Positions 39,225 through 53,656 of a stretch of 64,000 nt of DNA are shown in pieces. Under the pieces are notes generated by a model that saw nothing but the letters and a program-made list of their open reading frames with translations, did not search any database and was not told the origin of the DNA. The position numbers and the translations under genes were made by a program. Source of the DNA: Terrilactibacillus sp. S3-3 (GTDB lineage Bacteria > Bacillota > Bacilli > Bacillales > Sporolactobacillaceae). The stretch covers positions 124,001 through 188,000 of the forward strand of contig CP129291.1 of the NCBI GenBank assembly GCA_030437565.1. The letters run 5' to 3'. Each line of letters opens with the position of its first letter. The first letter of the stretch is position 1.

Positions 39225-40075
39225 CCCATTTATACAATATTAATACGCCGTTTGAGCGGGCGGCATTAAAAGATGTCAATCTGCATCTTCCGTCGGGTTC
39301 TTTCACTTCGATCATTGGCCACACCGGTTCCGGCAAATCGACGCTCGTTCAACATATCAATGGATTACTTAAACCAACGGAGGGCAGCGTAACGGTTGGC
39401 GATGTGACGATCCGCGCCAATGAAAAGCAGCCCGGTTTGAAAAAACTAAGAAAAAAAGTGGGGCTTGTGTTTCAATATCCGGAGCATCAGCTGTTTGAAG
39501 AGACAATCCTTAAGGACATCTGTTTTGGCCCCGTTAATTTCGGTGTTCCGCTTGATGAAGCCGAACAAAGAGCCAAGGAGGCACTGGAGCGGGTTGGGCT
39601 GCCTCTTAGTTATTTGGATAAATCGCCCTTTGACCTCAGCGGCGGGCAAATGCGGCGCGTCGCGATCGCCGGTGTTCTTGCCGTACAGCCGGATGCTATT
39701 ATTCTTGATGAGCCAACCGCCGGCCTGGATCCAAGGGGAAGAAAAGAGATTCTCACAATGTTTGAGAAGCTGCACAAGCAGCAGGGCCTCACGACAATTA
39801 TGGTCACTCACAATATGGACGATGCCGCTTTTTACTCCGATTTGGTTGTCGTCATGGATAAGGGGCGGATGGTCGCGGCCGATACACCTGAACATGTTTT
39901 TTCTGAAAAGGAAGCCTTGCAGGCAATCGGGCTGGACGTGCCTGTAACCATGCATTTTCTGGATAAATTTGCCGCAAAAGCAGGCACCCGCATTGCCAAA
40001 CCGGTCTTTACCGTGGATGAGACAGCAGATGAAGTGATCGAGATGCTGAAGGGGGGAGCGGGCCGCCGTGTTTAA
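39200..40075 (+). CDS. ecfA2: ECF transporter ATPase EcfA2
   Basis: Partner ATPase of EcfA1. 291 residues, intact: Walker [14 protein letters not shown]-loop [11 protein letters not shown], signature [13 protein letters not shown], Walker [16 protein letters not shown] and switch [10 protein letters not shown]. Translationally coupled to ecfA1 upstream and ecfT downstream. Confidence 0.95.
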   Translation: MDITISHLTHLYNINTPFERAALKDVNLHLPSGSFTSIIGHTGSGKSTLVQHINGLLKPTEGSVTVGDVTIRANEKQPGLKKLRKKVGLVFQYPEHQLFEETILKDICFGPVNFGVPLDEAEQRAKEALERVGLPLSYLDKSPFDLSGGQMRRVAIAGVLAVQPDAIILDEPTAGLDPRGRKEILTMFEKLHKQQGLTTIMVTHNMDDAAFYSDLVVVMDKGRMVAADTPEHVFSEKEALQAIGLDVPVTMHFLDKFAAKAGTRIAKPVFTVDETADEVIEMLKGGAGRRV

Positions 40076-40861
40076 TCTTATTATAGGTCAGTATGTCCCG
40101 CTTGATTCAATGATTCATCGATTAGATCCCAGGGCGAAGCTGCTGAGTGTATTGATTTTTTTGTTGTTATTATCTTTTTGGCCAATAACTGGATCACCTA
40201 TGGGTTGATGATCCTTGTCTGCCTGGCCGGCATCGCTCTTTCAAAGGTGCCCGTCCACTTTCTTTTTCGTGGACTGCGATCCATTCTTTTTATTGTTTTA
40301 TTGACCTTTATTTTGAATGTCCTTTTTACAAAAGGCGGCCATGTGCTGTTTCATTTCGGCTGGTTTCACATCGACCAAAATGGCCTCCTAATGGCCGTTT
40401 TCATCTCAATCAGGTTACTCGTCATCATTATTGTGACGACACTATTGACACTGACGACGTCACCCCTTGATATTACGGACGGACTAGAGACCATGCTGGC
40501 ACCGCTTAAAAAAGTGAAGCTGCCGGTTCATGAGTTTGCGCTGATGATGTCGATTTCGCTGCGGTTTATTCCAACGCTGCTGGAGGAAACCGAGAAAATT
40601 ATAAAGCGCGCCGCCAGAGGTTCCGATTTCACAAGCGGACCGCTAAAGAGCCGCCTGAAGGCTATTGTTCCTTTGCTTGTTCCGCTTTTTGTCAGTTCGT
40701 TTAAACGAGCTGAGGAGCTGGCGATGGCAATGGAGGCCAGAGGCTATCGCGGCGACATCGGACGCACAAGGCTGAGGCAGCTGGTCTGGAAATGGCCGGA
40801 TACTATCCTGATGCTATTGTTTGTGATATTAACGGCGCTATTGATTATGTTTCGGAACTGA
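40068..40861 (+). CDS. ecfT: ECF transporter membrane subunit EcfT, frameshifted as read
   Basis: Membrane scaffold linking the ATPases to S components. GTG start at 40068 behind GGGGGGAG, overlapping the ecfA2 end. It starts [20 protein letters not shown], typical of EcfT; a frame change in T-runs near 40165 precedes [20 protein letters not shown]. The coupling helices contain [15 protein letters not shown] with the Ala-Arg-Gly type motif. Repaired length is about 264 residues. No S component is encoded nearby. Confidence 0.92.
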
Positions 40862-40871
40862 GGAAGAGCAA

Positions 40872-41614
40872 ATGACAAGATTAAAATGCACGCTTGCTTA
40901 TGACGGCACGAATTTTTCCGGCTATCAGGTCCAGCCCGGCAGGCGGACTGTCCAGGGCGAGGTGGAAGCCGCACTCGCAAGCATTCACAAAGGCGAAAAG
41001 ATAAGAATAACAGCTTCGGGAAGAACGGACGCCGGTGTTCATGCGCTTGGACAGGTTTTTCATTTTGATACACATCTAAGGATTCCGGTTCAGAACTGGG
41101 TCAAAGCTAAATCGTTTGCTTCCGGATGATCTCTACATTTTTAATGTCGAAGAAACGCCGGCTAATTTCCATGCCCGCTTTGATGTGAAAAAGAAAGAAT
41201 ATCGTTATCGGCTGCTGACAAGGCGACTGCCCGATCTGTTCCGCAGACATTACACTTATCATTTTCCGTATCCGCTGTGTCTTGAAAGTATGGAGGAGGC
41301 GGCCGGTTATTTAAAAGGAAAACATGATTTCACCTCGTTTTGCGCCGCGGGCACATCGGTGGTGGATAAAGTACGCACTCTCTATGATTTGACGGGTTTT
41401 TCAGAGAGGAGGAGGACGAGACAGTGATCAAGGCTATCGGCAGCGGATTTCTTTATCAGATGGTCAGAATCATTGTCGGTACGCTTCTTGATGTGGGCAT
41501 CGGCAAGATTGCGCCGGCTGATATCGTGAAAATTATGGAAGCCCGCGATCGCGCCGCCGCTTCCAAAACGGCTCCTCCGCAGGGATTAACAATGTGGAAA
41601 GCTTATTTGATTGA
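40872..41614 (+). CDS. truA: tRNA pseudouridine(38-40) synthase TruA, frameshifted as read
   Basis: Makes pseudouridine in the anticodon arm of tRNAs. The catalytic Asp is in [23 protein letters not shown] and [20 protein letters not shown] are also conserved. Frame changes near 41110 and 41415, and probably one missing T near 41607: with it the protein ends WKAYFD at TGA 41612-41614, matching relatives and leaving the rplM promoter outside the gene. As read the frame would run on to 41669. Confidence 0.9.
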
Positions 41615-41636
41615 AAGGACGGCCGCATTTCTTATC

Positions 41637-41665
41637 TTGACAAGGTCGCGGTGCTGTTATATTAT
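41637..41665 (+). promoter_or_regulatory. Sigma-A promoter for rplM-rpsI
   Basis: TTGACA at 41637-41642, a 17-base spacer, and TATTAT at 41660-41665 (TATAAT also overlaps at 41665-41670). Confidence 0.82.
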
Positions 41666-41671
41666 ATAATC

Positions 41672-41790
41672 TGGCATTCCTAATTTGACCACTATTAGCC
41701 CCGAAAGATATTGGTTCAAATAGATTCGTGAGCCGGTTTTTATCCCGGCATTTTTGGAATATGTATGTTATGGAAAAATGAGGAGGAAAT
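41672..41790 (+). promoter_or_regulatory. Probable ribosomal protein L13 leader
   Basis: The leader includes GACCACTATTAGCC, CGAAAGATATTGGTTCAAAT and GAGCCGG...CCCGGC, a combination I recognise from the L13 leader of Bacilli. It lies directly between promoter and rplM, where L13 is thought to repress its own operon. Assignment rests on pattern memory and position. Confidence 0.7.
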
Positions 41791-41794
41791 CATT

Positions 41795-42232
41795 GTGCGC
41801 ACAACGTTTATGGCTAATCCGCAAAATATCGAACGCAAATGGCTTGTCGTTGACGCTGAAGGCCAAACTTTAGGCCGTCTCGCAAGCGAAGTGGCTTCGA
41901 TTCTTCGCGGCAAGCACAAACCAACGTATACACCGCATGTCGACACAGGCGATCATGTCATTATTATCAATGCGAAACACATTCAACTGACTGGAAATAA
42001 ACTTGCAGATAAAAAGTATTACCGGCATACCGGCCATCCGGGCGGTCTCAAAGAACGGACGGCTCTTGAAATGCGTGAAACACGTTCACGTGAAATGCTG
42101 GAATTAACGATTAAGGGTATGCTGCCGCACAACAGCCTGGGACGGCAAATGGCTAAGAAACTTCATGTTTATGAAGGGGCAGAACACCCGCATGCAGCAC
42201 AAAAACCGGAAGCTTACGAGCTTCGCGGATAA
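41795..42232 (+). CDS. rplM: 50S ribosomal protein L13
   Basis: 145 residues, intact. GTG start at 41795 after AGGAGGAAA gives the family N-terminus [20 protein letters not shown]. Conserved parts are [20 protein letters not shown] and [16 protein letters not shown]. Followed closely by rpsI. Confidence 0.95.
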   Translation: MRTTFMANPQNIERKWLVVDAEGQTLGRLASEVASILRGKHKPTYTPHVDTGDHVIIINAKHIQLTGNKLADKKYYRHTGHPGGLKERTALEMRETRSREMLELTIKGMLPHNSLGRQMAKKLHVYEGAEHPHAAQKPEAYELRG

Positions 42233-42255
42233 GGAATAGAAGGAGGGAATAGGAA

Positions 42256-42652
42256 ATGGCACAAGTACAATATTACGGCACCGGCCGCCGTAAAAAAAAA
42301 CTCTGTTGCTCGCGTAAGGCTGGTACCGGGCGACGGCAAAATTATCGTGAATGGCCGCACAGCTGAAGAATATTTCAACCTTGAAACGCTTCGTACAATC
42401 ATCAAACAGCCTCTTGTTGCAACGGAAACGGAAGGTCGTTATGATGTTTTGGTAAATGTTACGGGCGGCGGTTTCACCGGCCAGGCCGGCGCCGTGCGTC
42501 ACGGTGTTGCCCGCGCGCTGCTTCAAGCCGATCCGGATTACCGCGCTGTATTAAAACGCGCAGGGTTTCTAACACGCGATCCGCGGATGAAAGAACGGAA
42601 GAAATACGGTCTCAAAGGCGCACGCCGCGCTCCGCAATTCTCAAAACGCTGA
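42256..42652 (+). CDS. rpsI: 30S ribosomal protein S9, frameshifted as read
   Basis: Its C-terminal tail contacts P-site tRNA. It starts [12 protein letters not shown]; an A9 run near 42296 (probably eight or fewer A) breaks the frame before [20 protein letters not shown]. The C-terminus [20 protein letters not shown] ends in the invariant KR. Repaired length is about 131 residues. Confidence 0.95.
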
Positions 42653-42666
42653 TTTACCGGCGTTTC

Positions 42667-42703
42667 AAGCCTCTTTCCGAGCAATCGGAAGGGGGCTTTT
42701 TTT
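42667..42703 (+). terminator. Intrinsic terminator after rpsI
   Basis: AAGCC-TC-TTTCCGA pairs with TCGGAAGGGGGCTT around GCAA and ends in a T7 run. Confidence 0.88.
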
Positions 42704-43261
42704 AATGTATAAAAAACGTCCACGCGGTTCATCATCTGCATGAGAATCCTCGCCATTGCTGCTTTTCTTTGGATAGGTTTTTCTTTGATGTTGTCTTTTT
42801 TTAGCCCAACTGCTTGTCCCGATTGATGCAATTTGTCAAAACGGCGAACAGATCCCTTAAACAAACGTTTATTTAAAACGAGCGGATGAATGAGCTGCTG
42901 GGTAAACGGACTGGGTTTGCGCTATAAAAAAGAAATTCCTCCTGAATCCGGCGGGTTTCCGGAAACGGAGGCAGAGATAATCATCAAACTTGAAGGGATA
43001 TGATTGGGTCATGGTGTGAGAACTGACCACTACAAATATAAGTATATGAACTTTGGATGAAAAAATGCATGTCATGGTCAAATGAAGATCGAAATTTTGG
43101 ATCATTTTCATCAGCGTTTTTCGCTTTATTAAAAAGAGTTCCAATTGACTTGATTTTTGTTAGGACAACAGCCCCATCGGTTTTTTTCTCTACATGGTAA
43201 AAGGTGTTAGTTTTATTTCCGGCTGCTTGTCGGAAGCTAATGGGGAAAGGAGGAACCACCG
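42704..43261 (+). other. Gene-poor interval between rpsI and ybaK
   Basis: No confident gene. Minus-strand open stretches at 42538-42864 (start TTG, protein-like RRFDKLHQSGQAVGLKKD) and 42984-43259 are possible relics but I do not recognise them and they lack convincing ribosome-binding sites. A 20-bp near-palindrome at 42857-42876 recurs at 61620. The ybaK Shine-Dalgarno (AAAGGAGGAA) ends the interval. Confidence 0.5.
42857..42876. repeat. 20-bp near-palindrome, copy A
   Basis: TTAAACAAACGTTTATTTAA, symmetric except for one base pair. The identical 20-mer is at 61620-61639, and identity extends to about 25 bases. It resembles a dimeric repressor operator; the protein is unknown. Confidence 0.7.
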
Positions 43262-43700
43262 ATGGGCGTCGTAATGAACTTTCATGAAAAATATCGCCAC
43301 AAAAAACTTGATTTTGAGCGAAAAGCGCTGCAGGATTTATCTTTTCAAAAAATCGAAAATGTTATTAACGAGACATTCGAACCTTATTTGAAACCAATGG
43401 CAGCTTATTTGCAAACCGTTACCGAAATGTGTGTCGATTACGGCATCGAAGCGTTTTTGCTCGGATCATCTTACGGGCGGTTTGGATTTTACGGGGAAGC
43501 AATAGAGGGAGTCTACCAGCGCAGTGAAAAACCATTTAAAATGCTGCTGGATGATTTTTACGATTTCTGGCTCTTCTGGTATACAATTGATACAATGCAA
43601 AATGAAGATATCTACAGGGGCTTGTGAGGCTTATCTTTATTATTGGTGGAAAGAGGGTTTTGAAACGGCCCTGAAACGTTACCGTATGCGGCTCCACTAA
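43262..43700 (+). CDS. ybaK: YbaK-family protein (DUF2521), frameshifted as read
   Basis: Conserved sporulation-neighbourhood protein of unknown function. It reads FERKALQDLSFQKIENVINE and YGIEAFLLGSSYGRFGFYGE. One extra G near 43620 breaks the frame; corrected, it continues ACEAYLYYWWKEGFETALKR and ends RMRLH at TAA 43698-43700, close to the B. subtilis protein in length (about 145 residues). It precedes cwlD as in B. subtilis. Confidence 0.83.
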
Positions 43701-43806
43701 CGAAAGATCGCCCGCTCGTCATGATGTCCCCTCTTTTTCCAACATAAATTATTTTTTGTCCCATATAAATGTAACAAGAGACAGGCAGTTTCCGGAGGGG
43801 CAAAAA

Positions 43807-44515
43807 ATGAAGCGAAAATGGATTGTTAGAGGGCTGATCATCATGGCGGCGCTTTTATTAGTTACTGTTATTAATTATAAAATCATCAGTCGTCACTCTG
43901 TATCCCACTGGCATTTGCCGTTATCAGGCCGGATTATTGTTCTTGATCCCGGCCACGGCGGTCCGGACGGCGGCGCATCCGGGGCGGATGTCTCGGAAAA
44001 AGAAGTGACACTGGCCATCGCCAAAGATCTGCGCAATTATTTACAGGAGTCCGGCGCTTTGGTGCTAATGACAAGAGACAGCGATCGGGATTTGGCAGAT
44101 GAAGGGTATATGGGCAGGAAAGACTCAGGATCTGGTTCGCCGGGCTAATTTTATTGAAAAATCAGGTGCCGACTGTTTTGTTAGCATTCACCTTAATGCG
44201 ATTCCGTCGGAAAGATGGCGGGGGGCACAGACGTTCTATTATCCAAAATCAGACAATAACCAGAAACTGGCTAAATTTATTCAAAATTCGATTAAGCTGC
44301 AATTGAAAAACACCGATCGCTATGCCAAATCGATCGGACATGTTTACATCTTGAAGAAAGTAACACCGCCTTCAGCATTGGTCGAGGTTGGGTTTTTATC
44401 AAATCCTGATGAACGAGAATTGCTGAAGACGCGTGATTATCAGAAGAAAATCGCGGTTTCCATTTATGAAGGTATCATGCGTTATTTCACGAATGAAAAG
44501 GTCCCTTCGGATTGA
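43807..44515 (+). CDS. cwlD: Spore-cortex N-acetylmuramoyl-L-alanine amidase CwlD, frameshifted as read
   Basis: Removes stem peptides from cortex muramic acid, with PdaA, to make muramic lactam during sporulation. An N-terminal membrane anchor (LIIMAALLLVTVINY) is followed by an Amidase_3 domain: zinc-site DPGHGGPDGGA, SIHLNA (second His) and ALVEVGFLSNP (catalytic Glu). One extra G near 44118 breaks the frame. Repaired length is about 236 residues. GGAGGGG precedes ATG 43807. Confidence 0.92.
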
Positions 44516-44637
44516 GAAGAAGGGATTCTTATTATGAAATTTTCCGCTATTTTGCTTTTCCAGTCTTTCCATAGGCTTTTGCTGTGCAGGTTTGGTATAC
44601 TTAACTTAACGAAATAGAGAGAGAGGAAGGTCGAAAG

Positions 44638-45697
44638 ATGATTGAGCAGACTCATGTTTTGGCTGTTTTGAAAACGGTCCAAGACCCTTATCTACATAAT
44701 AATTTGATTGAAACAAAAGCGATCCGTGAATTAAAGATAAAAGGCGGCGATTTCGTCAGCCTGAAGATTGCGCTGGCTAAGATAAATACAGCTGAACAGA
44801 TGCAGCTGCAGCAGGAAATCGTTTCAAAATTAAAAGAGAACGGCGCGGGATCGGTCGGGCTGCGATTTGAAGCGCTCAGCGACAAAGAAATCCAGGAACG
44901 CGGTGGTCTGGACGAGGAAAAACCGGCATTATTGCAGAGGAAAAGCAAAACAACTTTTATTTCGGTAGCAAGCGGGAAAGGCGGTGTTGGCAAATCAACC
45001 GTATCGGTTAACCTGGCCTGTGCATTGCAAAGGCTTGGGAAAAAAGTCGGTATTCTGGATGCGGATATTTACGGATTTAGCGTTCCGGACATGATGGGGA
45101 TCGAAAATCGTCCATGTGTGGAAGAAAAAAAAAGCATTGTTCCGGTTGAGCGATTTGGAATCAAAGTGATTTCCATGGGATTCTTTGTCGAAGATAATTC
45201 CCCGGTTATTTGGCGCGGGCCGATGCTTGGCAAAATGCTGAACAATTTCTTCAGCGAGGTCGATTGGGGAGATTTGGATTATTTGATTCTGGATTTGCCG
45301 CCGGGCACGGGCGATATTGCCATGGATGTCCACAGCATACTCCCGCATTCCAAAGAGATTATTGTAACGACACCGCACCCGACAGCCGCTTTTGTTGCAG
45401 CGAGAGCGGGAGCCATGGCTATTAAGACCAACCATGAGATATTAGGCGTTATTGAGAACATGGCCTATTTCCAAAGTAAATTAACAGGTGAGAAAGAGTA
45501 TGTCTTCGGTCAAGGCGGCGGGGAAAAACTCAGCGATATTTTGCAAACTGATTTGCTCGGCAAAGTGCCGCTTCAGCAGCCTGATGAAAAAACAGGTGTT
45601 TTTGCTCCCGGAGTCTTTTGAGGGTGTGATTCCGCTTGCCGGCGTTTACGATGATATTGCCGAAAAAGTGGTAAAAAAGCTGGAAGACGACCAGTAA
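44638..45697 (+). CDS. salA: Mrp/NBP35-family P-loop ATPase SalA, frameshifted as read
   Basis: In B. subtilis SalA is a regulator that affects scoC expression; family members also carry iron-sulfur clusters. The N-terminal MIP18-like domain (LAVLKTVQDPYLHNNLIETK) precedes the ATPase domain with deviant Walker A ASGKGGVGKST, DADIYGFSVPDMMG and LDLPPGTGDIAMDV. One extra G near 45607 breaks the frame in FAPESFEGVIPLAGVYDDIA. Repaired length is about 352 residues. Confidence 0.92.
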
Positions 45698-45720
45698 TAG
45701 ATAATACGGGTATTTTAGAA

Positions 45721-45769
45721 AAAACAGGTTCACGGCATGTCATTGGCATGCTGCGAGCCTGTTTTTTTA
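45721..45769 (+). terminator. Intrinsic terminator after salA
   Basis: AAAACAGG...GCATG/CATGC...CCTGTTTTTTT forms a long interrupted hairpin ending in a T7 run. Confidence 0.85.
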
Positions 45770-45882
45770 TGGACGGGCTAAACGCGTATAATTCTAAAAA
45801 GGCGTTGCATATTAAAAACAAAGACGAACGAAGCCGAGCAACCTCAGGCAGTCCCCGCGGCAGCGAATGAAAGGAGGTCTTC

Positions 45883-46447
45883 ATGTTGAAGAGAGCCGGC
45901 AGTATTCTGTTTATCTTGCTGTTTCTGATTGCAGCGATTTCCGGCTGCAGTTCGGGGCAGCGAGTTCCGGGTTATCAGGAAAATAAAAAGATGATGATCG
46001 ATATGCTGAAAACCGATGAAGGGAAACAAGCCATAAAGCAGATTCTTCAGGATAAACAATTGAAACAGGAACTGGTCTTTGATGAACCCGCTGTAAAAGA
46101 GACGATCATGAAAGCAGACGACGACCGAACAAGGAAAGACGATGTGGCGTTCATTGTTATCCGATCCGAGCTTCTCAAAGCAGCTGGCAAAGACGATGCA
46201 GAAGGACAACGAAACGATACTAAAAAAATTAATGAAGGACCCCGAATATCAAAGTATGATGATGGACATTTTAAAAGCCCCAAATATGGAGAAACAATAT
46301 CTTGATTTGATGAAGACACAGCCTTATCGCAAGCAAATGGAAAGAGTCGTTCAAGATACGCTGACCAGCCCGCTTTTCGCCAGCCAATTGTCGGATGCCA
46401 TTGATAAAGCGGTCAAAAAACAAATGAAACAAGAGAGCAAGCCGTGA
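45883..46447 (+). CDS. gerD: Spore germination lipoprotein GerD, frameshifted as read
   Basis: Inner-spore-membrane scaffold that clusters germinant receptors. It has a lipoprotein signal peptide (LFILLFLIAAISGC, lipobox ISGC with Cys about residue 22). The mature part is helical, with LKTDEGKQAIKQILQDKQLK, and after a frame change near 46140 SLLSDPSFSKQLAKTMQKDN and KKLMKDPEYQSMMMDILKAP. Repaired length is about 188 residues. GGAGG precedes ATG 45883. Confidence 0.9.
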
Positions 46448-46453
46448 GCATTT

Positions 46454-46476
46454 GCCGGACTGTAAGCAGGTCCGGC
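46454..46476. other. Hairpin between convergent gerD and pdaB
   Basis: GCCGGAC/GTCCGGC with a 9-base loop, without a T run on either strand. It may be a weak shared terminator. Confidence 0.4.
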
Positions 46477-46489
46477 GGATTGCGGCTTG

Positions 46490-47250
46490 TTAATTAATAA
46501 TGCTTTTTTTTTTTACTTTTGCGTTCGATACCAGACTGGTCATTGTAACGAACGTGTATCCCTTGTGTTTGAGCTCTTGGATAATCAGCGGAAGGGCCCG
46601 ATAAGTCTGCTTCGCCGAATCAGAGGCGTGAAGCTTAATGATATCCCCTTTTTGCGTTTTATTGACAACGCGTGAGACAATCTCTTGATAGCCGGGATTT
46701 GTTTCATCCTGAGGATTAACGCGCCACAATACAACTTGCTGGTTGAGACCCACCGCCGTCTCCAAGATATTCCGATTGATTTTTCCAAAAGGCGGGCGAA
46801 CGAAATGAGGGCGTTCTCCGCTTGCTTTATAGATGGCTTCATTTGATAATAAAATATCTTTTCGTACGTCGTTTGTTTCCAAATCCGTGTATGCTTTGTG
46901 ATGCATTCCCTGGGATTCAATTTCATGACCGTCCTTCTTTGCCTGTTCAACAATGTCTTTATGCCGCTCCGCCCACTCGCCTGAAAAGAAAAATGTTGCT
47001 TTTATATGTTCGGCTTTTAACGTTTTCAAAATCAGATTGATTTGCTGGTCTCCCCAGTTAATATCAAATGTAAGAGCAATATTGTTTTGATCGGTAACCA
47101 CTTTCGATAAGGCCATCGACCTTTTGAGGTTGAGAATACACTGATTTCCTGGTTTTGAATAAAAGCAACCAACGCGGCGAAAAAAGCCGCTATAAGTATC
47201 AGTAGCATCCCTTTCATCTTCCGGCCGTTCACAACCCAAATAAATCGCAT
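46490..47250 (-). CDS. pdaB: Polysaccharide deacetylase PdaB (sporulation), frameshifted as read
   Basis: NodB-fold protein needed for stable spore cortex in B. subtilis. On the minus strand it starts RFIWVVNGRKMKGMLLILI with a membrane anchor, then after a frame change near 47120 gives IALTFDINWGDQQINLILKT (NodB motif 1), FFFSGEWAERHKDIVEQAKK, PHFVRPPFGKIN (motif 3) and GDIIKLHASDSAKQT. Repaired length is about 253 residues. It is convergent with gerD; kbaA, which separates them in B. subtilis, is absent here. Confidence 0.87.
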
Positions 47251-47367
47251 TTTTCGCCACCTCAATTTTGAAGTTTGTACCATTTTATGGCCAAGATCGT
47301 TAAATTATGTTGCCGTATCTTTTCATTTTTTAGATATTCCGCTGCTCTGGGAAATGGATTATTGTTA

Positions 47368-47522
47368 ATAAAGTAAAACTTCAATCGGTGGTCCTTTTTT
47401 CCATCCACTGATTGTTAGTTGAACCAATCGGGCGTTTACGGGCAGTTGTTTCCCACCTATGCTTCTTCGAATTCATTGAAGCCTTGAGGCGGAGTCTTAC
47501 TGCACGTTAATGCGGGATAAAA
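47368..47522 (+). repeat. Structured dispersed repeat, copy 2
   Basis: Short form of the family at 8738 and 62316. Hairpin AATCGGTGG/CCACTGATT, an ACGGGCAG/CTGCACGT long-range stem (one mismatch), and an inner CTTCTTCGAATTCATTGAAG hairpin are visible; it ends GCGGGATAAA. It lies between pdaB (minus strand) and the small gene at 47597. Confidence 0.85.
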
Positions 47523-47596
47523 CTTGCTGATTTGGACATAACTAAATCAAAGTCATTGAACGAATAAGTAGATCCTTGGATGGGTGTGACGAGACA

Positions 47597-47836
47597 ATGT
47601 TGGGTGTTCTTTTTCATAATAAGGAAGTGCTGGAACTGCAGTATTTAATAAAAAAGGAAATGGACGATCTCCTGGACGATTTGAACGACGAACATGTCGG
47701 AAATACTGTAAAAAGAGTGCTGGAAGAACGCTATTCAATCTTATTTGACCTGCTGCGGCGATTTGCACCCGGCGAAGAGTGTATGCATTATATGCGCCTG
47801 CAGAAACAAAAGAGGCATTCAAAAGAGATAAATTAA
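47597..47836 (+). CDS. Small conserved-looking hypothetical protein
   Basis: 79 residues, intact, predicted soluble and helical, with an acidic centre (LIKKEMDDLLDDLNDEHVGN) and VLEERYSILFDLLRRFAPGE. I start at ATG 47597; the TTG at 47576 is an alternative, and the Shine-Dalgarno (GGATGGGTGTGA) is mediocre. It sits between a structured repeat and the rrn promoters. I do not recognise its function. Confidence 0.65.
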   Translation: MLGVLFHNKEVLELQYLIKKEMDDLLDDLNDEHVGNTVKRVLEERYSILFDLLRRFAPGEECMHYMRLQKQKRHSKEIN

Positions 47837-47871
47837 CATCTTTTTTTGTAAAAAATAAATTGCAAAACCTG

Positions 47872-47900
47872 TTGACAAATAATCGTCCGGCTGATAATAT
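47872..47900 (+). promoter_or_regulatory. rrn operon 1 promoter P1
   Basis: TTGACA at 47872-47877, a 17-base spacer, TAATAT at 47895-47900. First of two tandem promoters. Confidence 0.85.
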
Positions 47901-47964
47901 ATTTGATGTTGCTTTTAAAAAGTTTATAAAGAACTTATCAGTTTTTAAAACTTAAAAAAAGCTA

Positions 47965-47993
47965 TTGACAGATTGTTTGAGAAGCAGTATAAT
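47965..47993 (+). promoter_or_regulatory. rrn operon 1 promoter P2
   Basis: Consensus TTGACA at 47965-47970, a 17-base spacer, consensus TATAAT at 47988-47993, 93 bases downstream of P1, as in tandem rrn promoters of Bacilli. Confidence 0.92.
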
Positions 47994-48007
47994 AATAAAG
48001 TCGCCTA

Positions 48008-48141
48008 GGAGCGACACAGAAGAAAATGTTCCTTGAAAACTGAACAAAAGCCAAGCGTGATTGAAGGGCAACCTTTGATAATAAAGCTATGGATCATAAA
48101 TGCACGATGATTGTTTCAAATGAGAGATTATCTCTCAACCA
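48008..48141 (+). promoter_or_regulatory. rRNA leader with boxA-like site, operon 1
   Basis: A TGTTCCTTGAAAAC boxA-like antitermination element lies at 48027-48040, and a TGAGAGA-TTA-TCTCTCA-type hairpin at 48121-48137 sits just before the 16S. The same leader precedes the second 16S (53813-53947) with few changes. Confidence 0.75.
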
Positions 48142-52757
<4,616 letters not shown>

Positions 52758-52858
52758 ATTAGGAATAAGACTTTTCTTTCGTTTCTGGTTTTGAAGGTTC
52801 ACCTTCAATTATAGGAGTGACGACGAGATTTGATACCCGTCGACACACCGATACATAG

Positions 52859-52975
52859 TCTGGCGGCAATGGCGAAGAGGTCACACCCGTTCCCATCCCG
52901 AACACGGCCGTTAAGCTCTTCCGCGCCAATGGTAATTGGGGGCTGTCCCCCTGTGAGAGTAGGTCGCTGCCAGGC
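52859..52975 (+). rRNA. 5S ribosomal RNA, copy 1
   Basis: 117 nt from TCTGGCGGC to its complement GCTGCCAGGC, containing CGAAGAGGTCACACCCGTTC and GAACACGGCCGTTAAGCTC. Confidence 0.95.
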
Positions 52976-52984
52976 AAACAATCC

Positions 52985-53058
52985 GGAGGATTTAGCTCAG
53001 CTGGGAGAGCATCTGCCTTACAAGCAGAGGGTCACAGGTTCGAACCCTGTATCCTCCA
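52985..53058 (+). tRNA. tRNA-Val (TAC)
   Basis: Acceptor stem GGAGGAT/ATCCTCC, D arm TTAGCTCAGCTGGGAGAGC, anticodon loop CTTACAA giving TAC, T arm ACAGG-TTCGAAC-CCTGT. First tRNA of the eight-tRNA cluster after 5S copy 1. Confidence 0.95.
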
Positions 53059-53066
53059 TCCTTTAT

Positions 53067-53139
53067 GCCGGCCTAGCTCAATTGGTAGAGCAACTGAATC
53101 GTAATCAGTAGGTTGGGGGTTCAAGTCCTCTGGCCGGCA
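53067..53139 (+). tRNA. tRNA-Thr, anticodon CGT as read
   Basis: Acceptor GCCGGCC/GGCCGGC and a good D arm. The anticodon stem ACTGA/TCAGT encloses ATCGTAA, giving CGT. Position 32 is A, unusual; in related clusters this tRNA reads TGT with loop CTTGTAA, so the loop may contain errors. Confidence 0.85.
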
Positions 53140-53159
53140 TCTTCACATTTATTATGCGT

Positions 53160-53232
53160 GAGCCATTAGCTCAGTCGGTAGAGCATCTGACTTTTAATCA
53201 GAGGGTCGAAGGTTCAAATCCTTCATGGCTCA
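53160..53232 (+). tRNA. tRNA-Lys (TTT)
   Basis: Acceptor GAGCCAT/ATGGCTC, anticodon loop CTTTTAA, T arm GAAGG-TTCAAAT-CCTTC. 73 nt, no encoded CCA. Confidence 0.95.
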
Positions 53233-53279
53233 CTGTCTTATCTCACGGCAGTGTTGTGGGTTGATATATGTATTTATAT

Positions 53280-53354
53280 GCGGAAGTAGTTCAGCGGTAG
53301 AACATCACCTTGCCATGGTGAGGGTCGCGGGTTCAAGTCCCGTCTTCCGCTCCA
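53280..53354 (+). tRNA. tRNA-Gly (GCC)
   Basis: Acceptor GCGGAAG/CTTCCGC, anticodon loop TTGCCAT, T arm GCGGG-TTCAAGT-CCCGT, and an encoded CCA end. Confidence 0.95.
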
Positions 53355-53373
53355 TTTATTTATGAACCGTTTT

Positions 53374-53459
53374 GCCGGGGTGGCGAAATTGGCAGACGCA
53401 CAGGACTTAAAATCCTGCGGTAGGTGACTACCGTGCCGGTTCGAGTCCGGCCCTCGGCA
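53374..53459 (+). tRNA. tRNA-Leu (TAA)
   Basis: Class II tRNA with a long variable arm (CGGTAG-GTGA-CTACCG). Anticodon loop CTTAAAA, acceptor GCCGGGG/CCTCGGC. Confidence 0.94.
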
Positions 53460-53479
53460 CTGATTGATTTTATTTTTTT

Positions 53480-53556
<77 letters not shown>

Positions 53557-53561
53557 TATAA

Positions 53562-53635
53562 CGGGAAGTGGCTCAGCTTGGTAGAGCACCACGTTCGGGA
53601 CGTGGGGGTCGCAGGTTCAAATCCTGTCTTCCCGA
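53562..53635 (+). tRNA. tRNA-Pro (CGG)
   Basis: Acceptor CGGGAAG/CTTCCCG, anticodon stem CCACG/CGTGG with loop TTCGGGA giving CGG, T arm GCAGG-TTCAAAT-CCTGT. Confidence 0.93.
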
Positions 53636-53656
53636 TTCTTGTGATTTTTTATGAAT

